Positions 1 through 12,085 of a DNA stretch of 64,000 nt are shown here, in pieces. The translations under genes and the position numbers were made by a program. The stretch is taken from assembly GCF_000002995.4 (NCBI RefSeq), contig NW_025062479.1, positions 14,122,221-14,186,220 of the forward strand, given 5' to 3'. Positions within the stretch are counted from its first letter, which is position 1. Every line of letters begins with the position of its first letter. This stretch comes from Brugia malayi (taxonomy: Eukaryota; Nematoda; Chromadorea; Rhabditida; Onchocercidae). The notes under the pieces were generated by a model that saw nothing but the letters and a program-made list of their open reading frames with translations, searched no databases and was not told the DNA's origin.

Positions 1-294
1 CGTCGTTCGTCCTTAAAAGAAATTTGTGTTAATATGAAATGCTAAAAATTTTACTCATTTATTATCATTAATTAATAATTAATGATGCGTTTCATCAAGA
101 AAGAATGAATAATTCAGCTTTCTTTTCTTAACCATAAAATGATCTATTTAAAATATTCATCTGATTGATTTATTACAAATTATTTATAAGTATTAATTAA
201 AATTATTGGATTAACATAATTTACAAACATTAGTGTTTTAGGACAAATGAATGATTATTCTTCTAATTAGTAGATTATAAATTATTTAATTCTT
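1..294. other. 3' flank of the MTCL-like gene
   Basis: AT-rich DNA downstream of the TAA stop at 295-297 on the minus strand. I see no coding exon. On the minus strand an AATAAA hexamer lies at 169-174, about 120 nt past the stop, and a second at 58-63. Confidence 0.5.
169..174 (-). terminator. candidate polyadenylation signal of the MTCL-like gene
   Basis: AATAAA read on the minus strand (TTTATT on the plus strand), about 120 nt after the stop codon. Spacing is ordinary for a nematode 3'UTR, but such hexamers are common by chance in this AT-rich DNA. Confidence 0.35.
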
Positions 295-3200
295 TTAGTT
301 TAGTAAATTTGCCTTTTGTGCACTATCAATTTTTTCAATTTGTTTGCAAATTCGATTTGTTTGTGCTTCTACCGATGCAAGTACTTCACAACATTGTTCA
401 ATCTGCAAAAGCAACTTTTCCAAAAATTGCAAATTAGCCATTATTCAACTAACATTAAAAAAATTCTTTCTAATTCCACACACAAAAAAAAAAAAATACG
501 GAAAATGAAAAAAGAAAGAAACTAAATGTAATTAATTATATTCCATTTTAACCTCATCCGTAGTAGCACTGTCAATTTGTGAGCAACTGATAGCATTTTT
601 GGCTTTTTGTTCACTTAACTGTCTTTCAAGTTCTTCACATTTGTTCTTTAACGAGTCCTTTAAAAAAAAAAAAGAAAATGAAATTTTCATGCTAATTTGC
701 ATTAATGAAAAAATAAAAATACCAAATGGTTTTCTTTTCTAACTAAAATTATTTTTTTTCCAAAAAGTTTGATTTATTATATTTAATAATAATGATTAGA
801 TCAAATTTTTGAATGACTTATGATTATAGTTAGAAAAAATTATGCATTTAATAAATTAAGTTTTCGTTTAAAATTTGAATGAATCATTATTATTTAATGG
901 AGTGAATTAAATTTATAATAAAATGTAAATTATTAGTTATAAGGAATATTTCTGTATCTAAAATCATAATTCATTAAAGACATTACTATCTAATAGAATA
1001 AACTAAATTTTCAAGGTGAAAATTATTAGATATAACAAATCTTTCTCTAAGATGCTAATTTTTTTTTAAAAAAAAAGCTAAATAAATTGTTATTATTGAA
1101 TAGAATAAATTGAAATTTTCAATAAAAACAAATTATTAGACATAGCGAAACTTCATTATTTTCATAAGAAATATAAGAAATGACAAAAAAAAATTACAAA
1201 AAAAAAGAAAATAAATTAAGCTTAGAATATTATATGAAATAAGGAAAATCATTCAAACGCCAATTTTTTATTCTCCTTTTAAATTACAACTAAATAAAAT
1301 GTTAGCATTGAAAAAAAAATTGAGAAGATGAGAATTAAATAAAAAATACTTTAAAATATAGCATAAATTTATTTAATTGTAAATTATAATTTTAAAAAAA
1401 AGTTACAAAAAGTTTTTGGCTAATAAAAATTTATTACATTAATGAAAATTAAATCAAAAACAATGCAATTTTTTTCCACTGCTTTGGCTTACCGTATATG
1501 CTGCTTCATTGCTACCTTCTTTGACAATTCGCCGATGAAGATTTGAACAACGATCATTCACCAATAAAAGTTGATTATTCAATAATTCCACCTTAACAAA
1601 TTTACAAAATCACAAGTGCTTCGTTTTCTTCCGTCGTTTTCGCATTAGCAAGTAATTTTTTAAAATAATTCTAATCAAAACTTGCCTTTAACTTCAAAAT
1701 ATTATAGAAAAAATTTTTAGCTGATTAAATAAACTAATTAACTAGTACCAATTAGCTTATTTAATGCTATAACAATTATCAATATAAGTTGTTTTTTTTT
1801 TTTCGACAGCATTTCGTTTCCGCATACAATTAGAAGAAAAAAGATGTTTGTGACAGTCATTAAAAATTCATATTAAATTAAAATTATAATCTGAATTTTG
1901 ATAAAAGATAAGATAACCTTTGTAGCCATAGAGATTAACTTTTGATTATCTGATTGAAGCATCATTCGTTTTAACTCCATCAGTTCATTTTCAATAATTC
2001 TTTTATGTTCTTTTTCTATTCTTAATTCAGTTTGAGCTAAAATTAACTTTTCTTTTTTAAATTAAATGCTTACCTTTGCCTGGTTTATTTCATTATTCGA
2101 TTAACCAGAAAATATGCAAATAATTCATTAAGTATAAGCTTTTGTTTTTTAAATGCAACATTTCTAAAATTTCCAAAACTTCTAAATAAAAAAAAAAGTA
2201 AAAATCTCAAAAAGAGAAAAATATTTAAACATCATAAATTGCCTAGATTATATCATTAGCGAGAAAATACATCAATAATTTATTAAGAATAGAATTTTTT
2301 AAATATAAATTATTTAAATAAAAAAAAGTAAAATTTTGAACTTCAAATATTTTAAACATTATAAATTTGATAAAGAAACAAATTGAATTTTTCAATACTT
2401 CGTCTTTTTAGAAAAAAAAAAAGAAGAAACGAACATTTTTCGGACGGTATTGATGAATTAAGTTCACTTTGTTGTTTAAGTTTTAATGATAAATCTAAAT
2501 TTTTACGTTCTAATTCACTAATTGTTCCCATTAATTTGCCAATATCACGCTGCATTTCTGGTGGTACTTCAAATTGTTTCGCCTTTAAAATTAAAAAAAA
2601 AGAAAGAAAAGAAAAAGACAAAAATTTTTGTTGTTTTTTCTGAAAAAAAATTGTTCCTTTTTTTACTTAAATCATATATTTGAAAAAAAAATATTAGCAC
2701 AAATATAATCATAAATTTGAAAAGTTTTTTCAATAATTTTATTCTTCAACCTTTTTTTATCTTATCATAATTTATCAAATATGAAATGAGTAAGTTCATA
2801 TTTGATAAATTATGATCAATAGATTTAACAACCTAAAAAAAAATTTTTTTTTCAACTAAATTAGTACCATAAAAGGATTATTTTTCATATTTTTTATAGT
2901 TAACTAAAGCTGTACCTTTATCACTTTGTAATTTAATTAAACAGCAAGAAAAAAAAAAAAAAAACAATATGATATTAATAAGATAGCCTCAAAACTTACT
3001 CGTCCATTAACAATTTCTTCATTTTCCAAATATTTTTTTGAATCCATTTCCATTTCCATAATTCTATGAATACAAATAATTATTTATATTTGCGAATTAA
3101 ATGGTTAAAGAAAAGAAAGAAGCGAATATTTAAAAATGAGTTAATATGTTAATTAAAAGTGATAATAATATTGATAAAAAAAAATTATAAAATTGTTAAC

Positions 3201-6200
3201 CCAGTTTTTCTAGTATTTTATAAATTTTTTGCAAGTGCAAAATAGTAATTGATATGAATGTTAATAATTTGAAAGTTAGAATAATGGCAAAAAGAAAAAT
3301 AATTATAATAAATAATAGAAATGTTTGTAAATAATAAATTAACTTTGTAAACAACACTCATGCAATAATAGCTAAATGAAAAAGGGAAAAAAGCAAAATG
3401 TTTTTTTTTTTTTGCTTTTTTTTACTTCTTTGAAAGATGAATATTTTTCTTTTCCAAACGTTCTACTTTGGTTGACAAATGCTCCATTTCATGTTCAGCC
3501 AATTCCAATTGCATTTGTGCATGACCTTCACTGAAACTTCGATGACCTTTCACTAATATCTATCTTTAAATATAAATTTAACTTATTGTTAGCTACGTTT
3601 AAGTATAAACTTAACTTTCAGTGTGTGTTTGAGTAAATTTAACTATTATTGGCGTGTGTTTAAAAAAATTTAACTTGTTATCATTAAATTGAAAACTTAT
3701 CATTATTAAAAATTATTGGTGTATGTATAAATAAATTTAGCCTACTATTATTAAATTTAACTTATCACTAGAATATGTTCATAAATTTAACTGACTTAAA
3801 TAAATTTAATTTATGTTGTATGGTTTTTTTTTCTGTCCAACCCAAATTGATATGAATGTTATTGAGTGATAAAAAAATGGCAGAAAAAATTTAAAAATTT
3901 TGGTTATAATTTAAATGATTGATTTTTAATGATAACTTTTTTCTTATTATTATTAATAAATGATTATCCATTTTATTATTCATTGATTTTTCCTTATTAA
4001 TGAATGGTTAATTATATTTTAATTTAATTTTACTTTAATTTTTACTAATTATTAGTTTATACTCTTAATGAATCATTAATTGCATTATCATTTCATATTT
4101 TATTATATGAATCATTAGTTTTTTTATCAATAAATAATTAATTGTCATTTTATTTTTTTAGTTTTATTCATTTAATCAATCATTGCTTGTTTCATTCAAT
4201 ATTAAACTCTTTTAAAAGTGCATTAAAAAGTTATTATCATTTATAACACATTATTTACCGTTATTAAAAAGATTAATATTTAATTATCATAAACATTTAA
4301 GTTTTTGAAAAGTGAACAATTCTTTTCAACCATATTGCTATCAGTTAGTACAATTGTTAATAAATAAGTTGAAAAAAAATAGGAAAGAAAAACAAAATAT
4401 GATGCATTGTATTATTTAAAAAATTATGATGAGTGATATCATATCTTATTACTATATTATGTGATGTATTGAAAGAAAAATATAAAAATTATAAAATTAA
4501 ATATATCAATGATAAGTGATTAAAATTTGAGCAATTGCTAATATTTATTATACACTGTTAAAGAAAAAAAAAACATGCATATTATTATCAGTTGTGCAAA
4601 ATTGTATAATGTCAATTTAGTTCATTAATATTTTCTAATTTATTTAAATTCAGATTTTTTTTATTAAATTATTTTATTTTGCTCGCATGTAGTTACTCAA
4701 ATAAAAATATGAAATTGTAAGTAAATTGTATAAATATTGTAAAAGTGAAGTTAAATTGATTACGGAATAAAATTTAAATGATTTGTTCTTTTTTTTTTTT
4801 GCATTTGTAAAAATATTGAAATTTTTTACCTGAATGATCGTATCATTGGTGGTCTTTTAACTGTCTTCAATCGTGATAACTTCCTTAATAATTCTTCATT
4901 CTCATTTTCAACATCCTAAAAAAAAAATTTTTTTTTAAAAGCATAAAGCATTTTGTTTACTTATTTTTTTAAAACATAAACTACAAAGCATTTTTTAAGT
5001 GTTTTTTTAAAGAAATTTTACTAACTTGTAATCTAAGTTGTGTTCGGCGCAAATCTTCTTCAGCAAACTTTAACTGATCTCTCAAATCTGCTTCACGTTC
5101 TAATATATCATGTATTTCTTTACTGTTATTAGAATTAATTGAATTATTCGACACATCAGTAGTACTTCTTTTCTGTAAAATGCAAAGAGAATTCAAAAAA
5201 AAAAAAAATTTTTTTTTCCTCAATTATTTACTGAAATTTTTAATAAATACCATTATTTTTGTATGTATTAGGATTTTTTATATGATTTCGAATAAATAAT
5301 ATCAATAAAAAACAATGATTTTAATATGGAATTAATATGTGTATTAACTGAAGTTGAAATCCTAAAAAAAAAAAGAATTATTAGACAAGAATACTGTTTG
5401 TTGTTCTGCTCGATTTCGTGCTTCTCTCCATTTATTTTGCGTTTGTAATTCACGAATTTTATCTTTCATATAAAAAACTTCGTCCTATAAAAAAAAAAAA
5501 AAATAGATAAATAACAATGATTTTAATATGGAACTAATGTATGCATTGATTAAAATGAAAGTGTCAATTAATCAAGTATCACTATTACAACTCCAATTAT
5601 CTTACCTCTAATTTATATCGCTTCTCTTCAGCATTTTCAAGTTCATTATGCAATCTAACAGAAACTTCTTTAGCAATTCTTAACTCTGATTCTAATTCTT
5701 TTATTCGTATTGCATCTAATTGCTTTCCGGTTGTCTGTAATCCATTACCGGTTGCAGATGAAGCTTCCAGGAGATCCTGTAAAAATTAAAAGAAGAAACT
5801 GAACGGAAATTTATTGCTGAAATACAGTAACAATACTATTTAATATTTCATATGCATTCTCAAGTTCAAAATAATTTTATCATCTCGAAAGCAAAAAAAA
5901 AATTTAATTTTACACAGCAAAAATTTTTCAAACTTTTTACTACTTTACTAAAGTTATTGAGAAACTTTACTTGCATATTTTAATTTAAAATTTTTAACTT
6001 TTATTACTGATGCAATAAAATAAATTTGAAAACAAAAGAGACTGTAAGATTATCTTAACTATCTTTTACTTGCTGGATTTTGAAAAATTTAATAATACCT
6101 TATTCAATTATCATTACTTTTATTTAAATTTGAAGACTTCATTTTTTGAATAATTTATTTAGTAAGATTATTTCGAATTCTTTAATAGTGTTAATAATAT

Positions 6201-9200
6201 GAAAAAAAGAATTATATACTTTCACTTTAGCTTCAAGATGTTGCTTTTTAGCGTCAACTTCTTCACGCATGCGTTCAGATTTTCGAAGTTTAAATTGTAA
6301 TATTCGACAATTCTTTGCGTTTTGCTCCAATTCACGTTGAAGTTCACGAAATTCTTCAATTTCCTCCTCGCGATATTGATCCTTTAAAAAAAAAAAAAAA
6401 AAAAAAAACAAATGAATAAATAATTATTCTAACATAAATGACATAAATAAAATTATTAAATGTCATTTAAAAATAAAAATTAATAGAAAATTGAAAATTA
6501 TCAAAATGTATGTGTAAGTAGAAAAAAAATCTAAAATCTTTTTCACATCTAATTATTTATATCAAATTAATATGAAATGAATTTACTATCATTTACATAT
6601 TTTATCATTCAACTATTATTCATCATAATAAAACTTATCAAATATTGACAAAAAAAAAGAAAATATGAAATTAATACACTTAGTATATACTAACTTGCAT
6701 TTCTTCAATTTCTTGCTGCAAATCCTTAATATCAGCTTTTAATGATTCATTCTCTTCCATTAATTCATCACATAATGATTCCGAAGCTTTCAATTTTTCC
6801 GCCAATTTTACATTCATTTCATTACGATTATCATTTGAGCTTTCACATTCCTGTTTATTGAAATTATTTAACAAAAAAATAATTTAATATCAATACACTT
6901 TTATAAAAAAAATTTAAAAAAGCATTAGTAAGAAATTCAAATTGATTAAATTTTTAATCCTCAAAAATTTAGAAATAAATAACCCAATTCATTTATTTTA
7001 TAATCTTTATCATATACTAGAAATATTAGCCTGAATCCATTTAATATGAAGTGAATTTACTTTTCTTCATTGATTATAAAATAATATATTTTATAATCAA
7101 AAAAAAAAAAAAATTTAATCAATAAAAAAACACGATAAAATTGATCATTAATCATGTCAAATAATAAATTTAAAATATTACCTGTAATTCTCGAAGTTCA
7201 CATTTTAGTACGGTATTTTCATCACGATAATCTTGAATGCAATTTTCTGCTTCCGCTAATCTCTCTTCCAGCATTTCAACCAGTGATTCATCATTTGAGT
7301 TTTGACATTTTTCTCTTCAAAAAAGAATTCTTACCACATTTTTAAGAAACAATTATAATTATTTCATTTACTTGCAAACCTAATTTATTGCCTTGCATAA
7401 TTTACAATTAATATAATTTTATGATTAATGATTGTTTTTAAATGAAGAAGATTGTTTTTCAAAATTTATGCATATAAATTGTGGTAGCAAAAAAAAAAAA
7501 TTTTTATTCTAATATTTATTTGTTTTGAAAAAATTTCAAACTTTCGTATTGTCCATTTTTGTCGTTCTTCTTTTAATTTAATTACTTCTTCTCTCAGATG
7601 TGCTATTTCTGCTTTCATCATTGTTGTATCAAAATTCTAAATAAAAAATAATTTTTTTTTTTTTGTAATTATTGAATTATTTTAGCAAGCTTAATAAGTC
7701 ATTTTAATATTTCAAATTCATTCTTCTATTGTGTTATTATATATCATTTACCTCAAATATTTTTTCTTGAACTAATAGAATAATTTAGCCAATACAACTT
7801 GTTATAACGGAAGGGAAAAAAATAATAATTTAGAAATAATTCTGAAAAATAACTTTATAGAAAAAAGTTTTTTTTTTAATTTAGAAACAATTCCAAATAA
7901 TAAATTTGCATATTTTTTTCACACTGTCTTAACTTTTCCCCTATATATTGGACTTTTTTTTTTGAATAATCTTGAAAAATTTAGAGTCCTTGTTTTAAAA
8001 AAAGAAAGTATTGCATTAATGAATTTCATTAATATTAAAAAACCTTTATTTGCATAATTAAATCATTGATAATATCTGATTTTAGCATTTTTTTTTTGGA
8101 TATAGTTAAAAACAAAAAATAAACATCAGGAAAATTGAATAATAAATAAATAAATAAAGCCGCAGATGTAATATACATATAATTCATATTGCATGTATTG
8201 TTTGAAAATAATTGATAACAAAAATAAACAGCAAAAAAAAAATTAGAAAAAGAAAAGCTATAAACTTCAATTCATATTATATGTAATGCTAAAATTGTAA
8301 GCACTTATTTCTAAAAATAATTGATTTGTTCAAATTCAAAAAAAGCTCTAAGTAAAATAATAATTAACAAACCATATCATTTTCCACAGGTGTAATTGCT
8401 CGATCATCATCTTGAATACTTTCAGAAATTGCTGTAATCATACTTTTTGTATCTGATATGCTTTCAGGTGATTTTTCAGTTGAAATATCCTTTGAATTAG
8501 CTGATTTATATGATGTATATGATGTTGTATCGTCTTCAGTACCTTAAAAAAAAATTTTCTGAAAAAATTTTTGTAATTAATAAAAATAATTGAAATTCGA
8601 AAGAAGATTTTTTGAAAAAATAAACCTATGCTAAAAAAAAGCAAATGCAAATTAACGAAAAGTGAGCATTTTTTCTTCAACCGGTATTGTAATTAATTAG
8701 TATAATTGTTGATAAATAAGTAGAAGAAGAAAAAAGGACTAAAAATGAATACAAATTATTTCATTGAATAAATTGAATATAAATAAATTACAATACGCAT
8801 TGAATATATTGAAAAAAAGAACAAAATAAAAAAAAAAAAAAAGAATTAAGATTGAATATTGGACATAAGTTTTTATCAGTTTGGTAAATTGAATACAATT
8901 AAATATATTTTATTGAATATAAATAATTAGAATTAAGAGAACGAGAGATGTATGATATGTTGAAGTTATCTATCTATAAGTGAAATAAAATGATTCTATA
9001 TCAGTTGCTGATTGAAGAATTTAGAAGAATGGATTGAAATATGAGTAGTGAGATATGTTTAAACTTCATATTCGCAAATAATAAAGTTAACAAATCAAGT
9101 GTCTCAATTTGTCATGCATAAATGTATAAGCTAACTAAACTAAATTAACTAACTAAGTAAGTAAACTAACTAACTATCCGACTGAGTAAGTAACTAAGTA

Positions 9201-10663
9201 ACTAAACTAATCTAAACCAAACTGAAAATAAATTAACTGTCTTATCAGTTAATTATGCTTAATTGATTTTGGTTTTTTTTTTTTTTTTTTTTTATTTGAT
9301 TATTTTTTTTTTTAATTTGGTTATCTGTTCATGTAGCACTAAATTCTTCTAAAAAAAAAATACATTCGAAAATGATTAAAAAAGGGAGAGAAAAAAAAAA
9401 TGCTAAAAGATGAGTAACATTTGACTCAAAATTTTTGAAAAAAAAAAGTTATGTTTCTAATGATTTCTTAATTTTATCATTTTGCTAACCTTCAGTAACA
9501 TGTTCCGGAGCACCGTTATCCGGCACAGTTGTTGTTTTATCACGCCAGGAACGTCGCTTTTCTCGACTTCGTTCTTTTGTAGCTAAAAATTTTAAAAATG
9601 AATAAAATTTTTTACTACTGAATTTTTCTTCTTTTAAACCATATGGAAATAATCAAATTAATGATAATAGTCTTATTTGTACGATTGAAGAAAGACTTTT
9701 ATCAAATTTTTTATCATTTTATCAATGAAATTCAAGAGTTAAAATTAGCAGCTACTGCTGAAATAACTAAGTAAGTATTTCTATCAATTTGCAGATAACT
9801 ACTGATTACATGATGGATGATCTAATGCCACTGATAAAAAAATTTATGATAAATCAGCATTTTAAGAAATGTTTATTAACTATTTTTTGATTATTTAAAG
9901 AAATGCTAACAATTAAAAGATATCTTAATGTGCTTCCGTTTTTGTATTTATCATTTATTGTCATTTCATACTGATTTAGCTGATTATTCTGCTTTACATT
10001 TAATCTCATTTTAGTTTGATAACATCTTTACTTCAGTTTTGTAATTGAAATAAAAAAGATGAAATTTTGTTAATAAATATATAATTATATGTAAATAAAA
10101 AATTTCTTAATTATTTTTCATAAAAAAGAAAACGATAAGAATGTAAAAAATGAGCATACAAAATAAATGATTAAATCAACAATGTTGTCAGTGAATTAAT
10201 CAATGCTATCAATAATTTTCTAATTTGTAAAAAATACAAGAAAAAAACTTTTAAGCAATAATATACATATATATGCAAAAAAAAAAAAAAAAAAAATTGA
10301 AGGACTAGGAACGAAAGATAAATGATAAGATTAATTTTTGTTATTAATAATATTATTCAGTTCAAAAATCTTCGGATATTATTTCAGGTCTTATCAAATT
10401 AATGATATTAATTCAAGAATGTGCGTTTTTTCCATTTTTTTCTTTTTCTTTCTTTTTTTTAATAACTTACTATTTAAAGTAACAAGAGATTCTTGTTGTT
10501 GTTTCTGATTGGTAGAATTGTTATCAGTGTTATTACTGATAATGGCCGTCCTTTCGGTGTCATTTTTCACGTCATGCTTTGAACGTAAACTGAAACAGTT
10601 CTTGCAGCGTTCACGTAGATATATTTGAGGTTCAAAGCCTGAACAGGACGCCTCAGATGACAT
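295..10663 (-). CDS. MTCL: MTCL/SOGA-family coiled-coil protein (microtubule cross-linking factor-like)
   Basis: Eighteen exons, high to low: 10471-10663, 9490-9582, 8373-8542, 7542-7636, 7182-7314, 6695-6850, 6220-6381, 5606-5776, 5395-5484, 5026-5172, 4830-4915, 3426-3530, 3000-3063, 2468-2582, 1918-2036, 1493-1591, 553-657, 295-402. Joined they give about 736 residues. Residues 1-160 are polar and low complexity, with a CKNC pair near residue 22. From about residue 160 to the end the protein is almost all heptad-like coiled coil. The diagnostic block is residues 281-390: REEEIEEFRELQRELEQNAK, NCRILQFKLRKSER, then AKEVSVRLHNELENAEEKR. This is the SOGA signature of vertebrate MTCL1-3 (KIAA0802, SOGA1), which cross-link microtubules and have been linked to polarity and autophagy. 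Function here is inferred from family. The acceptor TTTCAG ends 2 nt before the chosen ATG, so a spliced leader may define the 5' end. The 2468 donor (GTGAAC) is weak, but it is the only one seen that keeps phase with exon 1918-2036; a downstream GTTTCT donor at 2430 would break it. Confidence 0.82.
2764..2816. repeat. perfect 22-bp inverted repeat with 9-bp loop
   Basis: The left arm 2764-2785 and right arm 2795-2816 are exact reverse complements, separated by ATGAGTAAG. It lies inside an intron of the MTCL-like gene, between exons 3000-3063 and 2468-2582. It would form a strong hairpin in the transcript. No coding or terminal target-site features were seen around it. Confidence 0.9.
3562..3825. 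repeat. degenerate tandem repeat in an intron of the MTCL-like gene
   Basis: Five or six diverged units of roughly 45-55 bp follow each other, each carrying TAAATTTAACT and most a GTGTGTTTAAA- or GTATGTATAAA-like stretch. It sits in the large intron between exons 4830-4915 and 3426-3530. Copy boundaries are blurred by divergence. Confidence 0.6.
5313..5560. repeat. duplicated intron segment flanking one exon
   Basis: A segment of about 46 bp starting CAATGATTTTAATATGGAA occurs at 5313-5360 and again, diverged, at 5515-5560, on either side of the 30-codon exon 5395-5484 of the MTCL-like gene. It looks like an old local duplication of intron sequence. Confidence 0.65.
9126..9240. repeat. degenerate TAAC/TAAG tetranucleotide tract
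   Basis: A run of about 115 bp built from ACTA, CTAA and AAGT tetramers (for example CTAACTAACTATC and AAGTAACTAAGTAACTAAAC). It lies in the intron between exons 9490-9582 and 8373-8542. Confidence 0.7.
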
Positions 10664-10665
10664 CA

Positions 10666-10675
10666 CTGAAATATT
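10666..10675 (-). promoter_or_regulatory. probable spliced-leader (trans-splice) acceptor before the MTCL-like start
   Basis: The minus strand reads AATATTTCAG and is followed by TG and then the ATG at 10663. A TTTCAG acceptor this close to a start codon is typical of nematode trans-splicing. It could also be the 3' end of a conventional intron with a non-coding exon further upstream. Confidence 0.55.
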
Positions 10676-11887
10676 CATGAAACAATTATAATTTTGTTAG
10701 AGTTGTAATGAGGTTTCGTGTTTTCTTTTTCACGATAATTTATTCAATTTAATTTATTATAATTTATTTATAATACTTCTTTATAAATTACATCAATTTT
10801 AAGTGATTAATGAATAATGTTTATAAGTTAAACATCCCAAATTAGACATTTCGTTTTCTTTTTTTTGTTTGATATTTTTTTGTCAGTTATTTTACAATTA
10901 TGATTTGCAGAAGAAATGTTGATTGTTATAGTGAGAAAAAATGTTCTTTTAGCTTCCTTTTAGATTTTTTTTTTTTTTTGCAATTAATAATTTATGCTAA
11001 TATGTCACAAAAGGCTCAACAGTCTAAGTTAACAGTAGTGTTTTAAAATTTTCCTGCAAAAAAAATCAAAAAATTCTAAGTCATCTTCTTGAAGTATGTT
11101 TTACTGAGTAATACCATTATCAATTACCTTTATTTTACAAATAAATAAAGTGATACTTTTGTTTAATAGTTCGTTCTATGACCGATTAACTTACTTTGTG
11201 AGGAATTCAATTATATGGTACAAGTACAAATGTTGTTATTCCAATGTAACATTCATTATTATATGCAATTAATTTTAAATGTTATTCATAAATGTTATTT
11301 ATACAAAATTTTAAGTTCGAATTAAAGTGTAACAAAATAAATTATGAAATCTTTTGCAATTGCAATAAAAGCTAGTTAAAGAAGAATAAGAAGAAAAAAA
11401 AAATTTTAAGCAATGCATTACATGAATTTTCAACAAATAAATTAATCATTGTTAAAATGTATGAAATCATTTGATTAAACATTTTTTTTTTTTTTTTTTT
11501 TTCACTTCTTATTTCAACATATTTCAAAGATTGATGTTAATTTTAGAATTTATGAATAAATGATAGACACAAATTATTCTTATATTACGTAATCAGTATG
11601 AAATACGTACGTATCACGTGAACAACATGCTAATGTTCATTGATAGCAAAAAAAAAAAGAAGAAAGCATAACAGTGTAATTTATAGATAGTAAAAAAAAG
11701 TAAAAAAAAAAAAAGCTGCGTCACTAAAGTAAAAGAATTTTGAAATTTGAAAGAAAAGAATAAACGAATTTGAAAATGAATTCGTAACAGCTTAATATGA
11801 ACAAATGCGCTTTAAAGTACATTCACAGAAGTATCGTTTATTTCGTAATGATCAAATGAAAAAGTAAATTTTTCAAATATATATATT

Positions 11888-12085
11888 TAATGTTAACTAT
11901 TAGTATTTAATTCCAGTAAAATTATTTCATCTTTCAATTACGGAAAAGATTTCGTTAATTTTTGGAGTATATATATATATATTTCATCCCAATATTATTA
12001 TCCACTGGTATTTAATTCCAATGTTAACAACTATTAGTATTTAATGCAAGTATTATCTATTAATATTTAATTCCAATATTATGGC
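11888..12085. repeat. degenerate tandem repeat around ATTAGTATTTAATTCCA
   Basis: Four or five copies of a core close to ACTATTAGTATTTAATTCCA occur near 11895, 12000, 12028 and 12055, separated by AT microsatellite and variable spacer. It looks like a decayed minisatellite of about 30 bp. Confidence 0.6.
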
